Positions 33,041 to 42,553 of a stretch of 64,000 bases of DNA are shown piece by piece. A model generated the notes under the pieces. That model saw only the letters and a list, made by a program, of their open reading frames with translations, was not told the origin of the DNA and ran no database searches. Within the stretch, counting starts at the first letter, position 1, and each line of letters begins with the position of its first letter. The translations under genes were made by a program, and so were the position numbers. Source of the DNA: Soonwooa sp032062245 (GTDB taxonomy: Bacteria > Bacteroidota > Bacteroidia > Flavobacteriales > Weeksellaceae); contig NZ_DAMBQF010000001.1 of NCBI RefSeq assembly GCF_032062245.1, forward strand, positions 1-64,000. The letters run 5' to 3'.

Positions 33041-34261
33041 ATGCTATTAAAAAAGTCCCAACTGATAGACGGACAACAGATACAAATTACCGGTTCGAAA
33101 AGTATTTCGAACCGTCTTTTGATTTTGGCCGGTCTGTATAATCATATCGACATTCTCAATTTATCAAATTCGCAGGACACGCAACTCCTAGAGGCTGCGC
33201 TTAACCAAACTGGCGATGTTATCGACATCCATCATGCGGGAACAGCGATGCGATTTTTAACGTCTTATCTGGCGATACAAGAAGGAAGAACGGTGACTTT
33301 GACGGGTTCGGACAGAATGAAACAACGCCCGATTAAAGATTTGGTTTCGGCTTTAAAATCTTTAGGTGCTGATATTGAATATTTGGAAAATGATGGTTTT
33401 CCGCCTTTAAAGATTGTTGGTAAAAAACTTTCTAAAAACGAAGTTGAAATTCCTGCTAATATTTCGAGTCAGTTTATTACATCTTTGATGTTGATTGGTG
33501 CTAAACTAGAAAATGGTCTTAACATCAATCTGGTTGGCGAAATCACTTCTCGTCCTTATCTGGAAATGACTTTACATATTCTGCATAATCTTGGTATTGA
33601 AGCTAAACTTGACGGTCAACAAATTAAAATCGAAGCGCATACAGAAAGCCTAAGAACACAACATTACGAAGTGGAAAGCGATTGGTCATCTGCATCTTAT
33701 TATTATTCTTTAGCAGCGGTTGGTCGAAAAGTTATTAATCTAAAAAGTTTTAAAACATTGTCTTTGCAGGGCGACAGCGTTATAAAAGAATTGTATTGGA
33801 AATTTTTCGGGATTGATACATTATCAGATTTTGCGGAAAACAGCATTGCATTAATGCCCGATCCGCATCATGAGTTAACAGAATTTATCAGCGTTGACAT
33901 GAATGATTGTCCAGACATTGCACAAACTTTGTGTGTGACAGCAACGCTTTTGAAGATTCCGTTTTCGATAACTGGTCTGCAAACGCTAAAGGTCAAAGAA
34001 ACGGATCGATTGGTTGCGCTTCAAAAAGAATTAAAAAAATTGGGGGCAACAACCATCATCACCAACGATAGAATCGAATCTGTCAACTTTGGTCAAGCCG
34101 ACGCACACATCCAAGTCGAAACTTATAATGATCATCGTATGGCAATGGCTTTTGCACCAGCGGCTTTGCTTTACGATCTTGAGATCTTGGACGACCAAGT
34201 GGTTGAAAAATCTTATCCCGAATTTTGGACAGATTTTAAAAAAGTGACCGAACAATTATAA
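33041..34261 (+). CDS. aroA: 3-phosphoshikimate 1-carboxyvinyltransferase (EPSP synthase)
   Basis: A 406-residue enzyme of the shikimate pathway that joins shikimate-3-phosphate and phosphoenolpyruvate. Recognisable blocks: GSKSISNRLLILAGL, HAGTAMRFLTSYLA, RMKQRPIKDLV, the catalytic NDCPDIAQTLCVTA, KETDRLVALQKEL and YNDHRMAMAFAPAAL. It is a little shorter than E. coli AroA (427) but has all the substrate-binding arginine and lysine segments. The PEP-binding loop of the classical LPGSKS form is changed to ITGSKS, common in Bacteroidota. It is probably co-transcribed with mazG-like and is followed by repeat copy B. Confidence 0.95.
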   Translation: MLLKKSQLIDGQQIQITGSKSISNRLLILAGLYNHIDILNLSNSQDTQLLEAALNQTGDVIDIHHAGTAMRFLTSYLAIQEGRTVTLTGSDRMKQRPIKDLVSALKSLGADIEYLENDGFPPLKIVGKKLSKNEVEIPANISSQFITSLMLIGAKLENGLNINLVGEITSRPYLEMTLHILHNLGIEAKLDGQQIKIEAHTESLRTQHYEVESDWSSASYYYSLAAVGRKVINLKSFKTLSLQGDSVIKELYWKFFGIDTLSDFAENSIALMPDPHHELTEFISVDMNDCPDIAQTLCVTATLLKIPFSITGLQTLKVKETDRLVALQKELKKLGATTIITNDRIESVNFGQADAHIQVETYNDHRMAMAFAPAALLYDLEILDDQVVEKSYPEFWTDFKKVTEQL

Positions 34262-34288
34262 TCAAACAAAGGTAAAAATAGTTATCGC

Positions 34289-34386
34289 TAGCCCCGATGG
34301 AAGCGGCATCCTTTTGTGTGGGAGTGAGGCGGCGGAGCGTAGCAGAGCCGACCGAGCGACCAACAAAAGATATAGCGAACAGCGGG
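34289..34386 (-). repeat. GC-rich intergenic repeat, family 1, copy B
   Basis: A 98-base element in inverse orientation to copy A and of the same length. It begins TAGCCCCGATGGAAGCGGCA, continues TCCTTTTG and ends AAAGATATAGCGAACAGCGGG. It lies between aroA and the short-chain dehydrogenase. The middle (GGCGGCGGAGCGTAGC) differs from copies A and C in sequence but keeps the GGAGCGTAGC word. Confidence 0.85.
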
Positions 34387-34437
34387 TCCATATTGTCATA
34401 GAACGACAAAATGGTCTTGCTCCTAAAAATTAATAAA

Positions 34438-35232
34438 ATGTCAAAAGTATACATCATCACGGGAAGTTCGACTGGAATCGGTTTTGCGCTTGCAGAATAT
34501 TTTGGTAAAAAAGGAAATAAAGTCTACGGTCTTAGCCGGAAAACGACCGATAGTCCACATTTTATGTGCCTACCAACGGATGTCACTAAGAATGATGACG
34601 TTAAAAATGCAGTTGGGAAAATTCTTGAAAAAGAAGGCAAAATCGATGTTCTCATCAACAATGCTGGAATGGGAATGGTAGGCGCTGTAGAAGATTCTGG
34701 CCAAGATGAGATTTTAAAACTTTTTAACCTAAATCTTGTTGGAACTGTGCAAATGATAAGTGCAGTGATGCCAACAATGCGTGCCCAAAAATCGGGACAA
34801 ATTATTAACATTTCGAGTATTGGAAGCGAAATGGGTTTGCCTTTCCGAGGATTTTATTCGGCATCCAAAGCGGCAGTCGACAAAGTTACGGAAGCGATGC
34901 GCTATGAGGTTGAGCAATGGAACGTAAATGTCTGCTCGCTTCACCTTGGCGACATTAAAACCAATATCGCTGACAACCGCATCAAAACCAATGTTTCTGC
35001 ACCATATCAAGGGATTTTTGAAAAAGTTTATTCTTTGATGAACGCGCATGTTGACAAAGGTAATGAACCTTTGGAAGTTGCCACCTACATCGATCAACTT
35101 CTACAAAAATCAAGCTGGAAAGCGCATTATTATTTTGGTGCTTTTGGACAAAAAATTGGTGTTCCGTTGAAATGGATTTTGCCACAAAACTTGTACGAAC
35201 ATCTGATGAAGAAATACAATAATCTAAAGTAA
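34438..35232 (+). CDS. short-chain dehydrogenase/reductase
   Basis: A 264-residue classical SDR. The cofactor loop TGSSTGIGFALAEYF (TGxxxGxG), NNAG in INNAGMGMVGA, catalytic Ser in ISSIGSEMG and YxxxK in YSASKAAVDK are in their normal places. The substrate cannot be assigned; length and the C-terminal HYYFGAFGQKIGVPLKW segment resemble SDRs of unknown or lipid-related function in this phylum. Start set at ATG 34438 because the extension upstream lacks any fold and lies near the repeat. It is 30 bases from the following outer-membrane gene. Confidence 0.9.
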   Translation: MSKVYIITGSSTGIGFALAEYFGKKGNKVYGLSRKTTDSPHFMCLPTDVTKNDDVKNAVGKILEKEGKIDVLINNAGMGMVGAVEDSGQDEILKLFNLNLVGTVQMISAVMPTMRAQKSGQIINISSIGSEMGLPFRGFYSASKAAVDKVTEAMRYEVEQWNVNVCSLHLGDIKTNIADNRIKTNVSAPYQGIFEKVYSLMNAHVDKGNEPLEVATYIDQLLQKSSWKAHYYFGAFGQKIGVPLKWILPQNLYEHLMKKYNNLK

Positions 35233-35262
35233 TTTCTGTTAAACTAATGTTGGTCGTTGTTA

Positions 35263-36870
35263 ATGCCGAAATCTCTACTCTATATCATTGCGATTTTTTG
35301 GACTGTGTTTTTGCAAGCACAGCAACGGGATTTTTGGCTGATTGACAAAGACACGCAAACGAAAAACATCGTAAAAGATTCGGCAGCGGCAGTTAAGTTT
35401 TTGGACAGTCTCGCGCAAACCTCTTACTTTTTTGCAAAATTACACTCGGTAGAAAATAAAGACCAACACACCGAAATCTATTATGACAAAGGTCCCAACT
35501 TTAACCAAGCGCAAGTTAAATTTTCGGATAGTTTGCAAAAAGAATTCAATTATCCTAAGGAGATTTATGTCAAAAATTTGGATTCTTTAAAGCTAAAAAT
35601 TAATCAAAGATATAGAGACAAAGGTTTTGCATTTAATCGTGTTAGAACAAAATTTATTGAGATTAAAAACGATAAGCCAACGATAGAAATTTCGGTGGTA
35701 CCTGCGCAACAGCGACGCATCAATTCTTTTGTTGTTCGCGGTTACGAGCGCGTCCCCAAACGTTTTGTTAAAAATCTAGAAAAAGCCTATCTCGGGAAAG
35801 TGTACGATGATAAAAACCTTGTCGCCATCAACAAAGATCTACAAGGTCACACTTTTGTAAGTTTGGAAAAACCGCCGCAAACTTTGTTCACGAAAGATTC
35901 TACACAAATTTATCTTTTTCTTCAAAAAAAACGTGTCAACAATTTTGATGGAATGTTAGGTTTTGGAAACGATAAAACCGAGAAATTCACTTTTAACGGA
36001 ACAATTAATATTGCGCTTCGTAATATGTTCAACGGTTTTGAAAGCATTAGTCTTTACTGGCAACGTAATCCTGACAAAGGTCAAACTTTTGATTTGCAAA
36101 CCGATATTCCGTACACTTTTAAGTCGAATGTCGGCGTTAATGTTGGCGTTAATATCTATCGACAAGATTCGACTTTTGCAACGGTGAAATTCCGTCCTGC
36201 ATTGTATTTACATTTATCACAGAATCAAAAAATTGGACTTCGAGGGATTTTTGAATCGTCAGCCGTTCTAGATTCTCTGTATACGCAAGCTCAAGATTTC
36301 ACTAAAAAAGGTATTGGTGTTTGGTATCAATATCAATCTGGAAGCGACATTCCGTTGTTTATTTACAATACAAATATCCGAGCAGAAGTTGATTTTATTA
36401 AAAGTAATTACGATAAAACCAATCTCTCGGTTAACCAAATGCGTTACTTTGTTTCAGGCGAACATAATTTTCATCTAAAAGGAAATCATTATCTGAATCT
36501 TCGTGGTGAATCTGCTTTGTTATCGGCAAAAAACGATTTGTCCGTCAACGAACTTTTTAGATTTGGTGGTTGGAATTCGATGCGAGGTTTTAACGAATTA
36601 AGTTTGGTCAGCGACTTCTATGCCTTTGGTGGCGCCGAATATCGTTATCTCGTCAACGATCAAGCGTTCTTCGACGTTTTCGCACAGTATGGTACAATGT
36701 CTAACAAAAGTCTGAATGCCAGTCCAAGTCTTTACAGTTTGGGATTGGGTTTTAATTTCTTCTTGCCCGTTGGTTTGATGAGTTTCCAAATCTCGAACGG
36801 AAATCAATTCGGAAATCCTTTTAAATTTTCTGAAACCAAAATCCATTGGGGAATTGTGAGTCGATTTTAG
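35263..36870 (+). CDS. outer-membrane Omp85-type protein (BamA/TamA-like)
   Basis: A 535-residue outer-membrane protein: signal peptide (PKSLLYIIAIFWTVFLQAQ), an N-terminal periplasmic part with POTRA-like segments (~40-215; KINQRYRDKGFAFNRVRTKF, then INSFVVRGYERVPK) and a C-terminal beta-barrel ending in the aromatic GIVSRF signal (~230-535; NFDGMLGFGND, LRGESALLSAKND, RGFNELSLVSDFYAFGGAEYRYL). Omp85 barrels insert or export outer-membrane proteins or secrete partner proteins. This one is shorter than BamA (846 residues, also in the window) and its substrate is unknown. The RGF motif of the L6 loop is present. Confidence 0.85.
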   Translation: MPKSLLYIIAIFWTVFLQAQQRDFWLIDKDTQTKNIVKDSAAAVKFLDSLAQTSYFFAKLHSVENKDQHTEIYYDKGPNFNQAQVKFSDSLQKEFNYPKEIYVKNLDSLKLKINQRYRDKGFAFNRVRTKFIEIKNDKPTIEISVVPAQQRRINSFVVRGYERVPKRFVKNLEKAYLGKVYDDKNLVAINKDLQGHTFVSLEKPPQTLFTKDSTQIYLFLQKKRVNNFDGMLGFGNDKTEKFTFNGTINIALRNMFNGFESISLYWQRNPDKGQTFDLQTDIPYTFKSNVGVNVGVNIYRQDSTFATVKFRPALYLHLSQNQKIGLRGIFESSAVLDSLYTQAQDFTKKGIGVWYQYQSGSDIPLFIYNTNIRAEVDFIKSNYDKTNLSVNQMRYFVSGEHNFHLKGNHYLNLRGESALLSAKNDLSVNELFRFGGWNSMRGFNELSLVSDFYAFGGAEYRYLVNDQAFFDVFAQYGTMSNKSLNASPSLYSLGLGFNFFLPVGLMSFQISNGNQFGNPFKFSETKIHWGIVSRF

Positions 36871-36994
36871 AATTCATAGTTCATTAATTTGGATTATTAC
36901 AGTTTTAAAAATATTTTATTATTTTAGCGAATAATTTCACAATTCTGGAATTATCCCCGTGTTCAAAAACTAAACTAATCCGAGAATTTACTAA

Positions 36995-38215
36995 ATGAAT
37001 AAATTTCTATTCGTTTTAATATTTTTTTGTCTCTATCTCAACACGAAAGCGCAACAGATAAATTCTGAAGCGCTTAATAAGGAGATTTCACAACTTAACG
37101 ACGCCTACAAATACGAAGAGTCTATCATTAAACTTGAAGAAATCCTTCACAATAAAAAATCCCAAAACTACGAACGTTACAATGCTTACCTTCAAAAAGC
37201 TTTAACTTTTAAAAGACTTTACAATTATCCAGAAGTTTTAGAAAACCTAGATTTAGCTTTTGAGGAAGCGAAAGATACAGACTTTGTTGAAGAAGCAGAA
37301 GTTCGTGTTTTAACGGAAAAGATGTTTGTAGAATTCGACTTACGAAACTTCGATAAAGCCGAAAAACTTATTAAAGATTTATCCAAAAAAAATATTGATT
37401 TGCTAGATGCCGAGACGCAAGCTTTCTACCTAAGTGCGGTCGCTGTCCTACAAATCATCAATAAAAATTACAATGCCGCACAGTTGACTTTGGAGGATGC
37501 GATTGGCATTTTGGAACGGAAAAGCCCAAAACATCTTCCACTTATATACACCAAAATCATTGGACTTTCAGAACATCTTCAAGATAGAAACCTAGCGCAA
37601 AACGCCTTTGATAAAGGGATCTATTATGCTGAAAAATACAATATGGATATCTACAAAATATCTTTATATTACACGATGAGCCATTTTTTTCTGACTTTCG
37701 AAGATTATAAAAATGCTTATCTCTACGAGAATCAGGGTGTCGAAATCTCAGCTAGATATAATGCTGCATTTCAAAATGGAAAATTATCTGTTCTCGAAAG
37801 AAACCTTTTGAACAAAAGAAAAAATATAGAACTCGATTACCAAAAAAAAATTAAATACATCCTCGCTTTTGCATCCGCTATTTTGCTAGCTTTTTTAGTG
37901 GTTGTTGTTAAGTTATATCAATCTAACAGAGAAAAAAATAAGCTTATCCTTCGCGAAAACAACCGTATTCGCACCGAACTCGAAAAACTTACAAGTGAAG
38001 TGAATGAGCAAGGTGAAGACAAAATAAATCTTGCCAATTACAACCTTACAGATCGACAAATAGATATTGTGAACCTTGTAAAACTCGGAAAAACAAATAA
38101 AGAAATTGGCGAAAAACTTTACATTTCTGAAAATACAGTTAAATATCACCTCAAAATTATATACAGCAATCTCGGTATCGAAAACCGCTGGAATCTTCGT
38201 GAAAGTTTACAATAG
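36995..38215 (+). CDS. membrane-anchored TPR sensor with LuxR-type HTH, paralogue 1
   Basis: A 406-residue one-component regulator: signal peptide (NKFLFVLIFFCLYLNTKAQ), periplasmic helical TPR-like region (~25-285), a transmembrane segment (~288-312, YILAFASAILLAFLVVVVKLY), a coiled coil and a C-terminal LuxR/GerE HTH (~345-400; LTDRQIDIVNLVKLGKTNKE and ISENTVKYHLKII). The layout suggests that a periplasmic signal is passed across the membrane to a cytosolic DNA-binding domain without a kinase. Its close paralogue follows 28 bases downstream. The ligand and targets are unknown. Confidence 0.87.
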   Translation: MNKFLFVLIFFCLYLNTKAQQINSEALNKEISQLNDAYKYEESIIKLEEILHNKKSQNYERYNAYLQKALTFKRLYNYPEVLENLDLAFEEAKDTDFVEEAEVRVLTEKMFVEFDLRNFDKAEKLIKDLSKKNIDLLDAETQAFYLSAVAVLQIINKNYNAAQLTLEDAIGILERKSPKHLPLIYTKIIGLSEHLQDRNLAQNAFDKGIYYAEKYNMDIYKISLYYTMSHFFLTFEDYKNAYLYENQGVEISARYNAAFQNGKLSVLERNLLNKRKNIELDYQKKIKYILAFASAILLAFLVVVVKLYQSNREKNKLILRENNRIRTELEKLTSEVNEQGEDKINLANYNLTDRQIDIVNLVKLGKTNKEIGEKLYISENTVKYHLKIIYSNLGIENRWNLRESLQ

Positions 38216-38243
38216 AGCCTTTCATACTTTTTTTTTTAATTAG

Positions 38244-39452
38244 ATGAAAACTTTATATATCCTTATTCTATTAGTCTTTAGTTGTTTTATTTCTGCCCAA
38301 AATGGGAATCTGAAAAAATTCAATGACGAAATATATGTCCTTAATAACAAGCATGAGTACGAACAAAGTATTATAAAAATCTATGAAGTTCTTTACAATC
38401 CAAAGTCTTCACATTACGAAAAATACAATGCTTATCTACAAAAATCTTTGACATATAAAAGGATATACAACTTTAACGAAGCTTATGGCAACCTCAACTA
38501 CGCGTTAGAAGAAGGCTTAAAAACCGATAAAGTAAAAGAAGTAAATTCTAAGATCGCTATTGAAAAATTCTTTATCATTTTCGACTTACAACGATTTGAG
38601 AAAATTCGGGAAATGATAAATGATAACAAAAACATCGACTTATCATTAATCGATGAAGAAACAAAAGGTCTTTATCTTTCTGCCTTAGCCATTATTGAAA
38701 TTATCGATGGTAACTACGATGATGCCAATGACAAAATTAATAATGCAATTAGTATTTACGAAAAAGTAAGTCCTAAAGATTTACCCAATATTTATGGTAA
38801 GAAAATGTTTCTGTATCAAAAACTCAATCAACCAGAAAAAGTTGAAGAAGCTTTTCGAAAAGCAATGTATTATGCAGAAAAATATAAAACAGATCTATAT
38901 ATAAAGAATCTAGCTATCAATATGTGGGAATTTTACACCCATCAAAACAACCTCGAAAAAGCAAAATATTATCGCGAAATTGCGGACAATCTCAAAGAAG
39001 ACGACAATACTTTAATCAATATTAATAGCCTAAAACTTATCGAACTCGAAAAGAAACTAACATCCGACTACCTAAGAAAAGAATACGAAGCACAACAAAA
39101 GAAACAACTATTAGTAATTGTTGGATTTGTAATTGTTCTCGGCATTTTAGGCTATTTAGGAATTACTTTATTTAAAAATAAAAAAAAACGTCTTGAAGTT
39201 GAATCTGAGAATTTAGAAATCAGAAAAAAACTAGATGAGATTTTATTTAATTCAAAAAATGAAACCGAAGATTCTGACTTTAAAAATACCAATCTCACCG
39301 ATAGACAACTTGAAATTATCGAACTTGTAAAACTCGGCAAAACCAATAAAGAAATCGGTGCTGAGCTATATATTTCGGAGAATACGGTTAAATATCACCT
39401 CAAGATAATCTACAATACTTTGGGAATAGAGAACCGTCGGGACTTGCGCTAA
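38244..39452 (+). CDS. membrane-anchored TPR sensor with LuxR-type HTH, paralogue 2
   Basis: A 402-residue copy of the preceding gene with the same order: signal peptide (MKTLYILILLVFSCFISAQ), TPR-like periplasmic region containing YEKYNAYLQKSLTYKRIYNF (YERYNAYLQKALTFKRLYNY in paralogue 1), a membrane segment (LLVIVGFVIVLGILGYLGITL), coiled coil and LuxR HTH (LTDRQLEIIELVKLGKTNKE, ISENTVKYHLKII). It stops earlier in the last helix (ends ENRRDLR). The HTH is almost identical to that of paralogue 1 while the periplasmic part has diverged, so the pair may read different signals but share DNA targets. Tandem duplication is the simplest origin. Confidence 0.87.
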   Translation: MKTLYILILLVFSCFISAQNGNLKKFNDEIYVLNNKHEYEQSIIKIYEVLYNPKSSHYEKYNAYLQKSLTYKRIYNFNEAYGNLNYALEEGLKTDKVKEVNSKIAIEKFFIIFDLQRFEKIREMINDNKNIDLSLIDEETKGLYLSALAIIEIIDGNYDDANDKINNAISIYEKVSPKDLPNIYGKKMFLYQKLNQPEKVEEAFRKAMYYAEKYKTDLYIKNLAINMWEFYTHQNNLEKAKYYREIADNLKEDDNTLININSLKLIELEKKLTSDYLRKEYEAQQKKQLLVIVGFVIVLGILGYLGITLFKNKKKRLEVESENLEIRKKLDEILFNSKNETEDSDFKNTNLTDRQLEIIELVKLGKTNKEIGAELYISENTVKYHLKIIYNTLGIENRRDLR

Positions 39453-39547
39453 AAGAATTAACAAATTGATTTTCAAGCAATAGAAAAGACAAAAATTAAA
39501 TTTAGTTAATATCAATTTCCTGATTTTCAGAATTCATTAAAAAGCTT

Positions 39548-39555
39548 TAATTTTG
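39548..39555 (+). promoter_or_regulatory. -7 element (TAnnTTTG) for guaB
   Basis: TAATTTTG ends 13 bases before the guaB ATG. A TTTTC at 39524-39528 lies near the -33 position with one base off the TTTG consensus. Confidence 0.45.
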
Positions 39556-39568
39556 CAAGAAAGTAAAA

Positions 39569-41029
39569 ATGTCTATTCATAACAAAATTGTTGAACAAGC
39601 CATCACTTTTGATGATGTTCTTCTCATCCCTTCTTACTCAGAAGTTTTACCGAATCAGGTATCTTTAAAATCTAGACTTACAGACAAAATCACGCTTAAT
39701 GCGCCAATCGTTTCTGCAGCGATGGATACAGTTACAGAAGCAGATTTAGCAATTGCTTTGGCAAGAGTTGGTGGTTTAGGATTTATTCACAAAAACATGA
39801 CAATTGCTGAACAAGCTGCACAAGTTAATCGTGTAAAACGTTCAGAAAACGGCATGATTTCCGATCCCGTAACCTTGTCAAAAGATCATACTTTGGGACA
39901 AGCCAAAGACTTGATGTCTAAATACAAAATCTCTGGACTTCCAGTTGTTGATGCTGACGGAATCTTAGTTGGTATTATCACAAACCGTGATGTTAAATAT
40001 CAGGAAAACCTTGATATGAAAGTCGCTGAGATTATGACAATCGAAAATCTGATCACCTCTGACAAAGACACTAACTTAGAAAAAGCTAAAGAGATTCTTC
40101 TTAAAAATCGTGTTGAAAAACTACCGATCGTTGACAAGAAAAATAAATTGGTTGGATTGATTACTATTAAAGATATCGACAACCAAATGGAATATCCTAA
40201 TGCTAACAAAGACGAAAACGGGCGACTAATCGTTGGAGCGGGTGTTGGCGTTGGCGAAGACACGATGGATCGCGTTAAAGCACTAGTTGCTGCAGGCGTT
40301 GACATTGTGGCGATTGACTCTGCCCATGGACATTCTAAAGGTGTTCTTGATAAAATTTCTGAAATTAAAAAAGCTTATCCTAACCTAGACATCGTTGGCG
40401 GAAACATCGTAACTGCCGAAGCTGCAAAAGATTTGATAAAAGCTGGCGCTAATGTTCTTAAAGTTGGTGTTGGTCCAGGATCGATTTGTACAACACGTGT
40501 TGTAGCGGGTGTCGGCGTACCTCAACTTTCTGCAATATATAACGTTTACGAATATGCTAAAAAGAAAAATGTTGCGGTTATTGCTGATGGCGGTATCAAA
40601 CTTTCTGGCGACATCGTAAAAGCGATTGCTAGTGGAGCAAGTGCTGTGATGTTGGGTTCTCTTTTGGCTGGTACCGAAGAAGCGCCAGGCGAAGAAATCA
40701 TCTTCCAAGGTAGAACTTTCAAATCTTATCAAGGTATGGGAAGTCTTTCTGCGATGAAGCGTGGTGGTAAAGAGCGCTACTTCCAAAGTGAAGCTAAAAA
40801 ATTCGTTCCAGAAGGTATCGAAGGACGTGTACCTTACAAAGGAAAATTGGAGGATGTTATTTTCCAATTGACCGGTGGACTACGTGCTGGCATGGGTTAT
40901 TGCGGTGCTAAAGATATTGAAACACTTCAAAAAGATTCTAAAATGGTGATGATTACAGGAAGCGGTCTTAAAGAATCGCATCCACACGATGTTATCATCA
41001 CACAAGAAGCACCTAACTATTCTTTATAA
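39569..41029 (+). CDS. guaB: inosine-5'-monophosphate dehydrogenase
   Basis: A 486-residue enzyme that oxidises IMP to XMP with NAD, the first committed step to GMP. Blocks in order: ITFDDVLLIPSYSEVLP at the N terminus, two CBS domains (~95-210) that usually bind purine nucleotides for regulation, KVGVGPGSICTTRVVAG with the catalytic Cys, DGGIKLSGDIVKAIASGA, the flap YQGMGSLSAM and VPYKGKLEDV. Length is as in E. coli GuaB (488). It is monocistronic with a strong terminator after it. Confidence 0.97.
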   Translation: MSIHNKIVEQAITFDDVLLIPSYSEVLPNQVSLKSRLTDKITLNAPIVSAAMDTVTEADLAIALARVGGLGFIHKNMTIAEQAAQVNRVKRSENGMISDPVTLSKDHTLGQAKDLMSKYKISGLPVVDADGILVGIITNRDVKYQENLDMKVAEIMTIENLITSDKDTNLEKAKEILLKNRVEKLPIVDKKNKLVGLITIKDIDNQMEYPNANKDENGRLIVGAGVGVGEDTMDRVKALVAAGVDIVAIDSAHGHSKGVLDKISEIKKAYPNLDIVGGNIVTAEAAKDLIKAGANVLKVGVGPGSICTTRVVAGVGVPQLSAIYNVYEYAKKKNVAVIADGGIKLSGDIVKAIASGASAVMLGSLLAGTEEAPGEEIIFQGRTFKSYQGMGSLSAMKRGGKERYFQSEAKKFVPEGIEGRVPYKGKLEDVIFQLTGGLRAGMGYCGAKDIETLQKDSKMVMITGSGLKESHPHDVIITQEAPNYSL

Positions 41030-41054
41030 AATTAAAGATTTATATAAAACTATC

Positions 41055-41080
41055 AAGCTGTCCTTTGTGGCAGCTTTTTT
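41055..41080 (+). terminator. intrinsic terminator of guaB
   Basis: AAGCTGTC (41055-41062) pairs with GGCAGCTT (41069-41076) around a CTTTGT loop and is followed by a run of T. Confidence 0.85.
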
Positions 41081-41211
41081 TAGGACTAAACTTTTTTTTT
41101 TAAATGAAATTTGATTTAAAATAAAACATATTTCTGTAATTTTAAATTTCATAATTTTTTTAGAGAATTTACTTTTAAAAACTCTAGAAATTAAAATTAT
41201 TTTTAAAATTC

Positions 41212-41661
41212 ATGTTTAAAATAAAAAACTATTTTCTTGTAGTATTACTGTTGTCATTAGTCGGATGTGACGTGATTCCGTCAGGTGCTATCTATCGTCC
41301 AAATTCAGGTACAACTTCCTCTACCAACGAAAGTCGCGAGTTTGCTGATCTTATCGCGAAAGATCAAATCAATAAAAATGACGAAACTGCGAAAGTCCTC
41401 ACCTACCTACTCAACGACGCCGATCCAAAACAAAAGCAAACTGCCGCTGTCATTACCAATACTTCGAATTGCAATATTATTGTCCGTCTAACACAATCTG
41501 GAGGAAACAAAATTTACCATCTTCCAGTTTCTAAAAACAGTAAAAACCAATTTATCATCGATAAAGGAAATTACACTTTGAGATCAAATGTTTGTTCAGC
41601 TAAATATTATTCGCAGAAAAGTGTAACAGATGCTCTTATTTTGACTTTGGGCACCAATTAA
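41212..41661 (+). CDS. small lipoprotein of unknown function
   Basis: A 149-residue predicted lipoprotein (signal ending LSLVGC, Cys19). The mature part has a low-complexity Ser/Thr stretch (NSGTTSSTNES), a helix (REFADLIAKDQINKNDETAK) and a C-terminal beta-rich domain (VITNTSNCNIIVRLTQSGGN, HLPVSKNSKNQFIIDKGNYT, RSNVCSAKYY) with two cysteines that could form a disulphide. It resembles DUF6759-type proteins of this family of organisms, from memory and with low certainty. No function can be assigned. The upstream 180 bases are AT-rich with no consensus promoter. Confidence 0.7.
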   Translation: MFKIKNYFLVVLLLSLVGCDVIPSGAIYRPNSGTTSSTNESREFADLIAKDQINKNDETAKVLTYLLNDADPKQKQTAAVITNTSNCNIIVRLTQSGGNKIYHLPVSKNSKNQFIIDKGNYTLRSNVCSAKYYSQKSVTDALILTLGTN

Positions 41662-41796
41662 TTTTTTAATTATTTTTTGAATTAAATATTGACTTCCGAG
41701 ATAAAACATTAAGATGTCGGATCTATATTCATAGCGTCAATTCTTGTAAAATTCTGCAAGATTTTGTATCGAGAATTCAGAAAACTTAGCAATGCA

Positions 41797-41828
41797 AAAA
41801 TCCGACTCAGCTAACCAAGTCGGATTTT
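41797..41828. terminator. bidirectional intrinsic terminator
   Basis: AAAATCCGACT (41797-41807) and AGTCGGATTTT (41818-41828) are perfect inverse repeats with a 10-base loop, with a T-rich run on the right. It separates the rightward lipoprotein gene from the leftward tail-collar/T9SS operon. Confidence 0.85.
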
Positions 41829-41850
41829 CTTTTTTTAAAAATAGAAGTTT

Positions 41851-42540
41851 CTATTCTTTAATAAATTTAATTTCGTGATTTTTAGAATCTTTTGTTTCAA
41901 TTTTTATGATGTACAAACCTTTTGAAAGTTTTGAAACATTAATGTTTAATTTAGACTTTTCCGAAACGACTAATCTTCCTGCAGTATCATAAATCGATAT
42001 TGAATTTAATTGTTCATCAGCAATAATATTCAAGACGTCTTTAACTGGATTAGGGTAAATGTTAAATTTATTTTTATTAAAATCTGATAAAGCCAATGTT
42101 GAAGTATGGACATCTCCGGTCATTGTAGAATTAGCGCCAGACATGCTTCCGCCACATTCACCTTGGGTTATCGCAGTATTTTCTACCCATTCTCCTGTAG
42201 TATTGCTTGGTGGATTAACAGCTGAAGAGCTTCCGGTAGCGTTATAAAAAACAACATAAGGATCTACAAAATCACCATCACCTTGGTCAGCCAGAAACTC
42301 CCATCTCGTATTGGTATTATTCCACTGGATTTTGAATTCGCAAATCCCAAATCCTCCGCAAGGTTGATCGCCAGTAACAGGCGTTGTAATATAGATACCT
42401 TTACCGTAAGTATCTGTGCCGGTTTTAGTCAAAACATAATCTTGGTTATTAAATAGATTGTAACAACCTTTATAGTTAATTGTTTGTGCCTTAGATAATC
42501 CAAAGCTCAAGCACAAAGACAGTAGTATTGTAGTTTTCAT
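41851..42540 (-). CDS. secreted protein with T9SS sorting domain
   Basis: A 229-residue exported protein starting at MKTTILLSLCLSFGLSKAQ. The mature N-terminal part (~20-145) is a compact domain of unknown family (NYKGCYNLFNNQDYVL, CEFKIQWNNTNTRWEFLADQ, YVVFYNATGSSS) with several cysteines. The C-terminal 75 residues are a type A T9SS sorting signal (NIYPNPVKDVLNI, SKGLYIIKIETKD, IKFIKE). It is the last gene of a four-gene leftward unit with three secreted tail-collar proteins, 13 bases after the third. The extended frame to 42636 overlaps the upstream gene and is rejected. Confidence 0.85.
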   Translation of the reverse strand: MKTTILLSLCLSFGLSKAQTINYKGCYNLFNNQDYVLTKTGTDTYGKGIYITTPVTGDQPCGGFGICEFKIQWNNTNTRWEFLADQGDGDFVDPYVVFYNATGSSSAVNPPSNTTGEWVENTAITQGECGGSMSGANSTMTGDVHTSTLALSDFNKNKFNIYPNPVKDVLNIIADEQLNSISIYDTAGRLVVSEKSKLNINVSKLSKGLYIIKIETKDSKNHEIKFIKE

Positions 42541-42553
42541 AATCTTAGTGTTT

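Noticed and set aside
40385..40867. 160-codon antisense frame in guaB
   Set aside because: It lies inside the well-conserved IMP dehydrogenase gene and its translation shows no recognisable family.
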